From JAZKIX01 sp040384645 (GTDB lineage: Bacteria; Pseudomonadota; Gammaproteobacteria; Burkholderiales; Burkholderiaceae_D): DNA of 7,431 nt. Positions 1-5,285 of the stretch are shown here, in pieces (the stretch's first letter is position 1; every line of letters starts with the position of its first letter). The stretch lies in NCBI GenBank assembly GCA_040384645.1, contig JAZKIX010000156.1:1-7431 (forward strand), in the 5' to 3' direction. Both the position numbers and the translations under genes were made by a program. The notes beneath the pieces are model-generated. The model was given only the letters and a program-made list of their open reading frames with translations. It was not told where the DNA came from and made no database searches.

Positions 1-74
1 GGGTCTATCAAGCCAATGCGCAGACTATCAAAACGCAGGATCAGATAATGCAGACGCTGGTTAATTTGCGTTAA
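1..74 (+). CDS. flgE: Flagellar hook protein FlgE, C-terminal 23 codons (5' truncated by window edge)
   Basis: The reading frame beginning at base 3 encodes VYQANAQTIKTQDQIMQTLV followed by NLR and a TAA stop at 72-74. This is the conserved C-terminal helix of the rod/hook/axial family; the form YQANAQTIKTQDQIMQTL is characteristic of FlgE, the hook subunit exported by the flagellar type III system. In the assembled hook this helix pairs with the N-terminal helix in the inner D0 layer. Its position immediately before flgF agrees with the usual flgBCDEFGHIJ order. Only the tail is visible, so the size and middle domains cannot be judged. FlgG has a related C-terminus, but flgG is present downstream, which makes FlgE the best call. 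Confidence 0.9.
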   Translation, partial: VYQANAQTIKTQDQIMQTLVNLR

Positions 75-103
75 AGCTTTGTTGCTTGAAGTGCTCGGTA
101 AAA

Positions 104-139
104 CGGGCTGTAAAGCGGGCTGCAAAGCGGGCTGCAAAG
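104..139. repeat. Tandem repeat, 3 x 12 bases (CGGGCTGYAAAG)
   Basis: Three consecutive units lie at 104-115 (CGGGCTGTAAAG), 116-127 and 128-139 (both CGGGCTGCAAAG). The first differs from the others at one base. It starts 30 bases after the flgE stop. In frame it would encode a GCK(A/T) repeat within a TTG-started 61-codon frame (79-264) that lacks a ribosome binding site, so I treat it as non-coding. It probably arose by slippage and may vary in copy number between strains. Confidence 0.85.
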
Positions 140-161
140 GCAAAAATAAGGCATTTTTCCC

Positions 162-189
162 TAAAAAATACTGCTACCAGTATATTTTA
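162..189. repeat. 28-base near-perfect palindrome (possible operator or weak terminator)
   Basis: TAAAAAATACTG (162-173) and CAGTATATTTTA (178-189) are complementary at 11 of 12 positions (one A/A mismatch, 167/184) around the four-base loop CTAC. The layout of an A-tract, a stem and then a T-rich tract resembles a bidirectional intrinsic terminator, but the stem has little GC and would be weak as RNA. The symmetry would also suit a dimeric repressor or activator. It lies 88 bases after the flgE stop. Confidence 0.6.
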
Positions 190-214
190 AGGCCCTTTAG
201 AAACCTGCGGGTGA

Positions 215-237
215 GGGGTGTTTTGTCGATATACCCC
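215..237 (+). other. Weak hairpin (7-bp stem, one G-U pair)
   Basis: GGGGTGT (215-221) can pair with ATACCCC (231-237) through one G-U pair across a nine-base loop. No T-run follows, so it does not qualify as an intrinsic terminator. It may be chance structure, or part of a folded flgF leader. Confidence 0.3.
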
Positions 238-274
238 CATTATTCTTGCAATATGAATCATTGAAAGCCATTGT

Positions 275-345
275 CGGCATCGCGTGGAGTTGTGCTGCGG
301 GCGGGTTCTCGCTGCACAGCGACATTGGTTTCATATCCGATGCCG
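275..345. repeat. Nested inverted repeat upstream of flgF (possible structured leader)
   Basis: CGGCATCG (275-282) and CGATGCCG (338-345) are exact reverse complements. Inside them, TCGCTG (309-314) and CAGCGA (317-322) form a second exact inverted repeat. A competing pairing, GCTGCGG (294-300) with CCGCAGC (343-349), uses part of the outer right arm, so two exclusive folds are possible. The structure ends about 80 bases before the flgF start and leaves the ribosome binding site free. It matches no riboswitch class I recognise. Confidence 0.4.
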
Positions 346-427
346 CAGCGTTGACCGGCAGCGGTTCGATTGCCTGCCATCATCGTCATCATGACCCGCG
401 CTATTGTGCCGGGTTGGAGGAAAGTCC

Positions 428-1168
428 ATGGATCGCCTGATCTATACCGCCATGACCGGCGCCAAGCATATTCTTGAACAGCAGGCCACAACTTCGCATA
501 ATTTATCGAATGCGACCACCACCGGTTTCCGCGCCCAGCTCGATACCTTCAGGGCAGTGCCGGTCATCAGCGAAGGGATGCCGACCCGTGCCTTTGTGGT
601 CGATTCGACCGTCGGCACCGACTTCAGGCAGGGGCCGCTGCAGCAAACCGACCGCGCCCTCGACGTTGCAGTGCAGGGCAAAGGCTGGTTGACGGTGCAG
701 TTGGAAGACGGCTCTGAAGCCTTGACCCGCCACGGCAATCTCAAGCTGAGCGACAACGGTGTATTGCAAACGCAGAGCGGGCTCAATATCGCAGCCGATG
801 GCGGCACCATCAGCATTCCCCCTGATGTGAGTGTCACGATTGCCAAGGATGGTACCGTTTCAGCCATTCCCAACGGTAGCAAGCCCAATCAAATCACCGT
901 GCTGGGACGACTTAAACTGGTCAACCCACCGGAAGAATCGCTGCAACGCGGCGACGATGGTTTATTTCGTATCAAGGATGGCGGCACAGCCGATGCCGAT
1001 CCTGCGGTGGCCATCGTCGGCGGCGCCTTAGAAGGCAGCAATGTCAATGTGATTGATGCGATGGTCAATATGATCAGCCTCGGCCGTCAATTTGAAATGC
1101 AAATGAAGTTATTGCAGAACGCTGAGAATAACGCCAGTAAAGCAGGTCAGCTCCTCAGTTTGGGTTGA
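428..1168 (+). CDS. flgF: Flagellar basal-body rod protein FlgF
   Basis: The 246-residue product matches the usual FlgF length. It is a proximal rod subunit, secreted by the flagellar type III apparatus and assembled in the periplasm below FlgG. The N-terminal rod signature is visible at residues 20-37 (QQATTSHNLSNATTTGFR), the family core VAVQGKGWLTVQ follows near residue 80, and the C-terminal axial helix covers 199-246 (GALEGSNVNVIDAMVNMISL onward). FlgF-type features are the MDRLIYTAMTGA start and the terminal LLSLG; the ring of FlgG-specific residues is absent. The ATG at 428 is chosen because GGAGG (416-420) lies seven bases upstream and because family members begin M-D-R-L-I-Y. An in-frame GTG at 404 would add eight non-conserved residues. 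flgG follows after 82 bases. Confidence 0.96.
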   Translation: MDRLIYTAMTGAKHILEQQATTSHNLSNATTTGFRAQLDTFRAVPVISEGMPTRAFVVDSTVGTDFRQGPLQQTDRALDVAVQGKGWLTVQLEDGSEALTRHGNLKLSDNGVLQTQSGLNIAADGGTISIPPDVSVTIAKDGTVSAIPNGSKPNQITVLGRLKLVNPPEESLQRGDDGLFRIKDGGTADADPAVAIVGGALEGSNVNVIDAMVNMISLGRQFEMQMKLLQNAENNASKAGQLLSLG

Positions 1169-1250
1169 CGACTTGGGTCGCATAATTGATGCAGGGTAAG
1201 TGCCGCTTTCTAAAGAAAATTCTAAGGAAGGCAGATTTTGGGAGAAAGAT

Positions 1251-2033
1251 ATGATTCGCTCGCTATGGATTTCCAAGACCGGTCTGGATGCGCAGCAAAC
1301 GCAGATGGATGTCATTTCCAACAATCTGGCCAATGTCAGTACTGCTGGTTTTAAACGTTCGCGCGCTGTATTTGAAGATTTGCTGTATCAGACCTTGCGT
1401 CAGCCGGGTGCGCAGTCATCACAGCAAACCCAGTTGCCATCGGGCCTGCAACTCGGTACCGGGGTGCGTCCGGTGGCGACCGAGCGCATTTTCAGCCAAG
1501 GCAATCTACAGCAAACGACCAATGCTAAAGATGTGGCAATTCAGGGCGAGGGATTTTTTCAAGTCTTGATGCCGGACGGCACCACCGGCTATACCCGCGA
1601 CGGCTCGTTTCAAACCGACTCGCAGGGACAAGTGGTCACGTCCAGCGGTTATGTGATACAGCCGGCGATCACCATCCCGGCCAATGCGCAATCGCTGACG
1701 ATAGGCAAGGACGGTACCGTGTCGATCACGACGGCAGGATCGCCGGCGCCAACGCAGGTGGGATCGCTGCAATTGACCACATTTATCAATCCGGCAGGGC
1801 TACAGTCACAAGGCGAAAATATTTACCTGGAAACAGCCGCATCCGGCACGCCCAATAACAGCACGCCAGGGACTAATGGCACCGGTTCGCTATCGCAAGG
1901 CTATATCGAAACATCCAACGTCAATGTGGTTGAAGAACTGGTCAACATGATCCAGACCCAGCGTGCATACGAGATTAATAGCAAGGCGATCACGACCTCA
2001 GACCAGATGTTGCAACGGTTGGCGCAGTTGTAG
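1251..2033 (+). CDS. flgG: Flagellar distal rod protein FlgG
   Basis: The 260-residue product has exactly the length of the enterobacterial FlgG and resembles it along its whole length. It forms the distal rod, which passes through the P and L rings to the hook. The N-terminal rod motif is at 23-34 (SNNLANVSTAGF). The FlgG-specific stretch that makes the rod straight and rigid is intact at residues 46-63 (YQTLRQPGAQSSQQTQLP). The C-terminal axial helix spans 217-260 (GYIETSNVNVVEELVNMIQT onward). GGAG at 1241-1244, six bases before the ATG, sets the start. The stop is a run of three in-frame stop codons, TAG-TAA-TAG. An upstream in-frame GTG at 1200 only adds unconserved residues. The next gene, flgH, is separated by a 218-base spacer with a large inverted repeat. 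Confidence 0.98.
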   Translation: MIRSLWISKTGLDAQQTQMDVISNNLANVSTAGFKRSRAVFEDLLYQTLRQPGAQSSQQTQLPSGLQLGTGVRPVATERIFSQGNLQQTTNAKDVAIQGEGFFQVLMPDGTTGYTRDGSFQTDSQGQVVTSSGYVIQPAITIPANAQSLTIGKDGTVSITTAGSPAPTQVGSLQLTTFINPAGLQSQGENIYLETAASGTPNNSTPGTNGTGSLSQGYIETSNVNVVEELVNMIQTQRAYEINSKAITTSDQMLQRLAQL

Positions 2034-2035
2034 TA

Positions 2036-2049
2036 ATAGCTAATGCTAT
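2036..2049 (+). other. Small hairpin just after flgG stop
   Basis: ATAGC (2036-2040) and GCTAT (2045-2049) form a five-base stem around TAAT, directly after the flgG stop codon. It is short, with no T-run close enough to be a terminator; it could mark the 3' end of a processed transcript or be chance. Confidence 0.3.
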
Positions 2050-2074
2050 GCACGTTCAAATTCAAAATATTTTT

Positions 2075-2174
2075 GTCCACGAAAAACACGAAAAGCACGA
2101 AAAAAATCATTATCGAAAGAAAATATCTCTGAATTTGCTTGGTTTCTTTCGTGTCTTTCGTGAATTTCGTGGAC
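2075..2174. repeat. Large inverted repeat of CACGAAA units between flgG and flgH
   Basis: The left arm (2075-2106) and right arm (2143-2174) are 32 bases each and complementary at 27 positions, around a 36-base loop. The left arm is GTC followed by three 9-base units (CACGAAAAA, CACGAAAAG, CACGAAAAA at 2078-2104). The right arm carries the mirror set of three TTTCGTG units and ends in GTGGAC. A competing perfect 9-base pairing exists between CGAAAGAAA (2114-2122) in the loop and TTTCTTTCG (2143-2151). I recall similar CACGAAA-rich palindromes as dispersed intergenic repeats in several bacterial lineages, which would make it a REP- or MITE-like element. In an mRNA the arms would give a long stem able to slow RNA decay or reduce read-through into flgH. 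Confidence 0.85.
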
Positions 2175-2251
2175 TAACTACGATTTTTTAACAGTCTTGC
2201 TTAACGTTAGATAGCGAGTTGGGATTTGCTGGTTTTGGGAAGGTCAGGAAT

Positions 2252-2932
2252 ATGAAAATAGTTTCGAAAATTGCGTCATTGACCTCGTCGATTACCTTAT
2301 TGGCGCTGCTGGGCGCCTGCGCCAGCGCACCGGATTCGATTGTCCAGGTACCGCTGACGGCAAGGGCGCAACCGCCGGTTGCAGCGGCGGCTAACAATGG
2401 CGCAATTTTTCAATCTGCCTCGTATCGCCCCTTGTTTGAAGACCGGCGTGCACGTCTGGTGGGCGATATCCTGGTCATCAATATTGTGGAAAAAACCAGC
2501 GCCGGCAAAGCCGCCGCCAGTTCTGCCAGCAAGAGCGGCGCGGCTGGCATGGGGATTCCCAGCGTGGTCGGACTTCCTCTAAAAACCTTGCAAGGCACGT
2601 CCTTGGAAGCGTCCTCATCCCTGAAATACGATGACAAGGGCGCCCAGACCGCCAGCAATAATTTCACCGGCACCATCGGCGTCACCGTGATCGAAGTGCT
2701 GCCCAATGGCAACTTGCTGGTGAGCGGTGAAAAGCAAGTCGCACTGGATAAGGGATCGGAATTTATCCGCTTCTCTGGTGTAGTCAATCCCGATACGATT
2801 TCTGCCGGCAATATCGTGTCATCGACCCAAGTAGCCGAGGCGCGGGTCGAATACAGAACCAATAGCACGGTCGACAAGGCGCAGGCAATGAGCATGCTGG
2901 CGCGCTTCTTTTATAGCTTGTTGCCGCTTTGA
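2252..2932 (+). CDS. flgH: Flagellar L-ring lipoprotein FlgH
   Basis: The 226-residue precursor carries a lipoprotein signal peptide: MKIVSK, a hydrophobic stretch (residues 7-22) and the lipobox LLGAC with the lipidated cysteine at residue 23. FlgH forms the L-ring, the part of the rod bushing in the outer membrane. The family core is clear: YRPLFEDRRARLVGDILVIN (about residues 66-85), a low-complexity A/S/K stretch, the beta-rich GTIGVTVIEVLPNGNLLVSG and GEKQV segments, RFSGVVNPDTIS, and the C-terminal LARFFYSLLPL. The ATG at 2252 is chosen because the signal peptide begins there and GGGAAGG (2237-2243) lies eight bases upstream; a nearer AGGA is too close. A TTG at 2219 would put eleven odd residues before the signal. 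flgI starts 20 bases later, so the two ring genes look cotranscribed. Confidence 0.96.
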   Translation: MKIVSKIASLTSSITLLALLGACASAPDSIVQVPLTARAQPPVAAAANNGAIFQSASYRPLFEDRRARLVGDILVINIVEKTSAGKAAASSASKSGAAGMGIPSVVGLPLKTLQGTSLEASSSLKYDDKGAQTASNNFTGTIGVTVIEVLPNGNLLVSGEKQVALDKGSEFIRFSGVVNPDTISAGNIVSSTQVAEARVEYRTNSTVDKAQAMSMLARFFYSLLPL

Positions 2933-2952
2933 GGCATGCAATGGAGGCCACC

Positions 2953-4086
2953 ATGAATTACTTACCACTGCTTCGCCCACCTCAACGAATTGTGCTTGGG
3001 CTATTAATGTGTATTGGCGGCGCAATCCTTGCACCCACGGCGGGTGCCGAGCGCCTGAAAGACTTGGCTAGCATCGCCGGAGTACGGCAAAATCAATTGA
3101 TGGGCTATGGACTGGTGGTCGGTCTGGATGGTAGCGGCGATCAGACCACGCAAACCCCGTTCACGGTACAAAGCGTGATCAGCATGTTGCAGCAAACCGG
3201 GGTGAATCTGCCTTCGGCGACCAGCTTGCAACTGAAAAACGTTGCCGCCGTGGTGGTCACGACTTCATTGCCTGCATTTGCCCAGCCGGGCCAGACACTC
3301 GATATCACGGTGTCATCGATGGGTAATGCCAAAAGCTTGCGCGGCGGCACGCTCTTGATGACGCCATTGAAAGGTGCCGACAACCAAATTTACGCGATGG
3401 CGCAAGGCAATGTGCTGGTGGGCGGGGTTGGCGCTGCCAGTGCCGGTGCCAAAGTGCAAGTCAATCATTTGAGCGTCGGCCGTATCTCGTCCGGGGCCAC
3501 GGTGGAAAGGGCGGTGCCCTCGATACTGGGGCAAGGCAATACAGTGCGGCTAGAGCTCAATACCACGGATTTTTCAACCGCCAGCCGGGTGGTGGAAGCG
3601 ATCAACCAACAATTCGGCACCGACACCGCTGCTGCTATTGACGCCAGGGTGATCCGGGTACGCACGCCGGAAGGCAGCGACCTGCGGGTGGCCTTTTTGG
3701 CAGCGCTGGAAAGTATTTCCGTCACGCCGGCTCAGACTGTGGCAAAAGTGATCATGAATGCCCGCACCGGTTCGGTGGTGATGAACCAATCGGTTACGCT
3801 CGATAGCTGCGCCGTATCACACGGCAATCTGTCGATCACGGTGACTGATCAACCTTTGGTCAGCCAGCCTAATGCCTTGGCTGGCGGCCAGACAGTGGTA
3901 AGCCAGACTTCGCAAGTCGATATCAAGAAAGAGCCGGGTCAGGTGCTGTTGCTTAAACCTGGCGCATCGCTGGCCGAAGTGGTCAAGGCCTTAAATGCCA
4001 TCGGTGCCACGCCACAGGATTTGCTGGCGATCTTGCAGGCCATGAAGGCGTCGGGCGCCTTGCATGCCGAACTGGAAATCATTTAA
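2953..4086 (+). CDS. flgI: Flagellar P-ring protein FlgI
   Basis: The 377-residue precursor has a Sec signal peptide (basic residues R8 and R12, hydrophobic 13-27) with a likely cleavage after AGA at residue 32, giving a mature start ERLKDLASIAGVRQNQLMGY, the standard FlgI N-terminus. FlgI polymerises around the rod in the periplasm as the P-ring. Other family blocks are MNARTGSVVMNQSVTLDSCA, a GGQTVVSQTSQVDI strand and the terminal ALNAIGATPQDLLAILQAMK followed by a tail ending LEII. The ATG at 2953 has GGAGG five bases upstream (2943-2947); the ATG at 2941 overlaps that site and has none of its own. Mature FlgI has a single cysteine, residue 286 of the precursor (mature 254). The second disulfide cysteine of the enterobacterial protein (mature 337) is alanine 369 here. 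Confidence 0.97.
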   Translation: MNYLPLLRPPQRIVLGLLMCIGGAILAPTAGAERLKDLASIAGVRQNQLMGYGLVVGLDGSGDQTTQTPFTVQSVISMLQQTGVNLPSATSLQLKNVAAVVVTTSLPAFAQPGQTLDITVSSMGNAKSLRGGTLLMTPLKGADNQIYAMAQGNVLVGGVGAASAGAKVQVNHLSVGRISSGATVERAVPSILGQGNTVRLELNTTDFSTASRVVEAINQQFGTDTAAAIDARVIRVRTPEGSDLRVAFLAALESISVTPAQTVAKVIMNARTGSVVMNQSVTLDSCAVSHGNLSITVTDQPLVSQPNALAGGQTVVSQTSQVDIKKEPGQVLLLKPGASLAEVVKALNAIGATPQDLLAILQAMKASGALHAELEII

Positions 4087-4098
4087 GCGCGCAAGCGC
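4087..4098 (+). other. Mini-hairpin with GCAA tetraloop between flgI and flgJ
   Basis: GCGC (4087-4090) and GCGC (4095-4098) flank the GNRA tetraloop GCAA, immediately after the flgI stop and nine bases before the flgJ ATG. It occupies the place where a ribosome binding site would normally be. The stem is only four bases, so its role is uncertain. Confidence 0.35.
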
Positions 4099-4107
4099 AT
4101 CGCCACC

Positions 4108-5205
4108 ATGATCAGCCAAACCGACCTCTCTGGAAAACTTGCGATCGATAGCAAGGGCTTGGACGAACTGCGTCAATCAGCCAAGGACAACTCGCCCGAC
4201 GCATTAAAAGCGGCAGCGAAGCAGTTCGAAGCGTTGTTCATGAACATGATGCTCAAAAGCATGCGCCAAGCCACACCGCAAGAAGGCATGTTCGACAATG
4301 AACAAAGCCGGATGTACACCTCGATGCTGGATCAGCAACTGAGCCAAAACATGGCGTCGCGCGGGATCGGCCTGGCTGACGTACTGACGCGGCAGCTATC
4401 CAATAAAGTGAGCAGCGCAGGCTTATCGGGGATGTCGGGGATATCTACCGGCATATCCGACAAAATATCGGCTCAAATCTCGGCCCAAATCTCGACTCAA
4501 CTAGCTGGTTCATCCGATACGCTTGGTGGTTTGATATCCGGCATGCCGGGCACTGGTAGTGAGATAAATAACGATGTATTTTCGCTCATTGCCAAGATCC
4601 GGCCGACAAGTGGGATGGGGTTGCCAACATCATCTGGCTTGCCACTGACAGCGACACCCTTCACGCCAAAAGCGGCACTGCGTTCTGAGGCACTTCCCGC
4701 AATCAAAACCGGCCTAGCACCCCAGGCCCAGCCGCGCGTACAAGCGCCGCACGTCAAGGAATTTCAGCAACGTTTGTCATCTCATGCCGAAGAAGCCAGC
4801 CGCGCGACCGGCATCCCGGCGCAATTCATGCTTGGGCAAGCGGCGTTGGAAAGCGGCTGGGGTCGCAAGGAAATCAAAGCGGCCGATGGCACGCCGAGCC
4901 ACAATCTGTTTGGCATCAAAGCCGGCGCCAGTTGGAAGGGCAAGACAGTAGAAACATCGACTACCGAATATGTGAATGGCGTAGCCCAGAAAAAAATTCA
5001 AACATTTCGGGCTTATGACTCTTATGCCGATGCTTTCAAGGATTACGGCAAGCTGCTGAGTAATAATCCGCGCTATCAAGATGTGATTGACAACGCAAAA
5101 GACCTGACCTCCTTTGCCCGCGGTTTGCAGCGTGCCGGCTACGCCACCGATCCCAATTATGCGGAAAAACTGGTGCGTGTGATCCGTCAGACAATGCTGG
5201 CGTGA
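4108..5205 (+). CDS. flgJ: FlgJ: rod-assembly scaffold with peptidoglycan glucosaminidase domain
   Basis: The 365-residue protein has the two-domain form of beta- and gammaproteobacteria. Residues about 30-97 are the rod-binding/capping domain (ALKAAAKQFEALFMNMMLKS, then MYTSMLDQQLSQNMA and GIGLADVL). Residues about 217-360 are a GH73-type glucosaminidase that opens the murein for the rod. The proton-donor glutamate is E248 in AALESGWG; E287 in TTEYVNG and D312 in KDYGKLL match the other two acidic residues proposed as catalytic in Salmonella FlgJ (E184, E223 and D248 there). The linker of about 120 residues is long, Ser/Gly/Pro-rich, and contains an ISAQ-ISAQ-ISTQ repeat (120-131), which largely explains why the protein exceeds the 316 residues of Salmonella FlgJ. 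No signal peptide is visible, consistent with type III export. No clear Shine-Dalgarno precedes the ATG, which follows flgI by 21 bases. Confidence 0.96.
   Translation: MISQTDLSGKLAIDSKGLDELRQSAKDNSPDALKAAAKQFEALFMNMMLKSMRQATPQEGMFDNEQSRMYTSMLDQQLSQNMASRGIGLADVLTRQLSNKVSSAGLSGMSGISTGISDKISAQISAQISTQLAGSSDTLGGLISGMPGTGSEINNDVFSLIAKIRPTSGMGLPTSSGLPLTATPFTPKAALRSEALPAIKTGLAPQAQPRVQAPHVKEFQQRLSSHAEEASRATGIPAQFMLGQAALESGWGRKEIKAADGTPSHNLFGIKAGASWKGKTVETSTTEYVNGVAQKKIQTFRAYDSYADAFKDYGKLLSNNPRYQDVIDNAKDLTSFARGLQRAGYATDPNYAEKLVRVIRQTMLA
4465..4500 (+). repeat. In-frame 3 x 12-base repeat in the flgJ linker
   Basis: Three consecutive 12-base units lie at 4465-4476 (ATATCGGCTCAA), 4477-4488 (ATCTCGGCCCAA) and 4489-4500 (ATCTCGACTCAA). 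They encode ISAQ, ISAQ and ISTQ, residues 120-131 of FlgJ. The preceding segment also has loosely repeated S-G-(L/M/I) and G-I-S motifs. Being a multiple of three bases, copy-number change would alter only linker length. Confidence 0.8.
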
Positions 5206-5229
5206 CGTTCTTGGGCGCAAGGCTCACGT

Positions 5230-5256
5230 TAAAGTTTCGCGAACTCTGACCGTCAA
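5230..5256 (+). promoter_or_regulatory. Candidate FliA (sigma-28) promoter for flgKL
   Basis: The -35 element TAAAGTTT (5230-5237) is identical to the E. coli sigma-28 consensus. It is followed by exactly the canonical 11-base spacer and then ACCGTCAA (5249-5256), which matches the -10 consensus GCCGATAA at five of eight positions, including the CCG core and final AA. Its place, 29 bases upstream of the flgK start in an 80-base spacer, agrees with the known late, sigma-28-dependent promoter of flgKL in enterobacteria. Only transcription-start mapping would prove it. Confidence 0.7.
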
Positions 5257-5285
5257 CCTAGTTAAGCATCACAGAGAAAGTCATC

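Larger units (their letters stand above)
75..427. other. flgE-flgF spacer of 353 bases, no convincing gene
   Basis: This spacer is unusually long for a position inside a rod/hook operon. The first part (to about 250) is AT-rich and holds a 12-base tandem repeat (104-139), a near-perfect 28-base palindrome (162-189) and a weak hairpin (215-237). The second part (about 260-427) is more GC-rich and holds a nested inverted repeat (275-345). Short open frames cross it, but none has a ribosome binding site with a recognisable product. I infer a regulatory or decayed region, possibly with its own promoter for flgF onwards. I found no sigma-70, sigma-54 or sigma-28 site that I would defend. Confidence 0.6.

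Noticed and set aside
72..101. Sigma-28-like promoter right after flgE (TAAAGCTT ... CTCGGTAA)
   Set aside because: The -35 part is 7/8, but the spacer is 14 instead of 11 bases and the -10 is only 5/8; it also overlaps the flgE stop.
225..232. GTCGATAT as a sigma-28 -10 element
   Set aside because: 6/8 match, but no TAAA-type -35 element at the required distance upstream.
79..264. 61-codon open frame with GCK repeats in the flgE-flgF spacer
   Set aside because: TTG start with no ribosome binding site; its only distinctive feature is the translation of the 12-base DNA repeat, and the rest resembles translated AT-rich spacer.
404..427. Upstream GTG start for flgF
   Set aside because: The strong GGAGG at 416-420 would lie inside the gene, and FlgF proteins begin at the MDRLIY found at 428.
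246..440. 64-codon open frame running into flgF
   Set aside because: TTG start, no Shine-Dalgarno, overlaps the flgF start in another frame, and the peptide (His-rich stretch, no domain) resembles nothing I know.
1169..1250. Possible terminator or promoter in the flgF-flgG spacer (CGAC-TTGG-GTCG hairpin at 1169-1180)
   Set aside because: The stem is four bases with no T-run, and no promoter elements with correct spacing are visible; it looks like an ordinary short spacer.
2219..2251. Upstream TTG start for flgH
   Set aside because: It would place eleven non-conserved residues before a complete lipoprotein signal peptide that begins at 2252 with a well-spaced GGGAAGG.
2410..2895. 161-codon antisense frame within flgH
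   Set aside because: Shadow of the flgH coding frame; no ribosome binding site or recognisable domain, and flgH is certain on the + strand.
2929..2952. Upstream starts for flgI (TTG 2929, ATG 2941)
   Set aside because: Neither has its own ribosome binding site, and GGAGG at 2943-2947 is correctly spaced only for the ATG at 2953.
4777..5220. 147-codon antisense frame across the flgJ glucosaminidase region
   Set aside because: Shadow of conserved flgJ coding sequence with no independent support.
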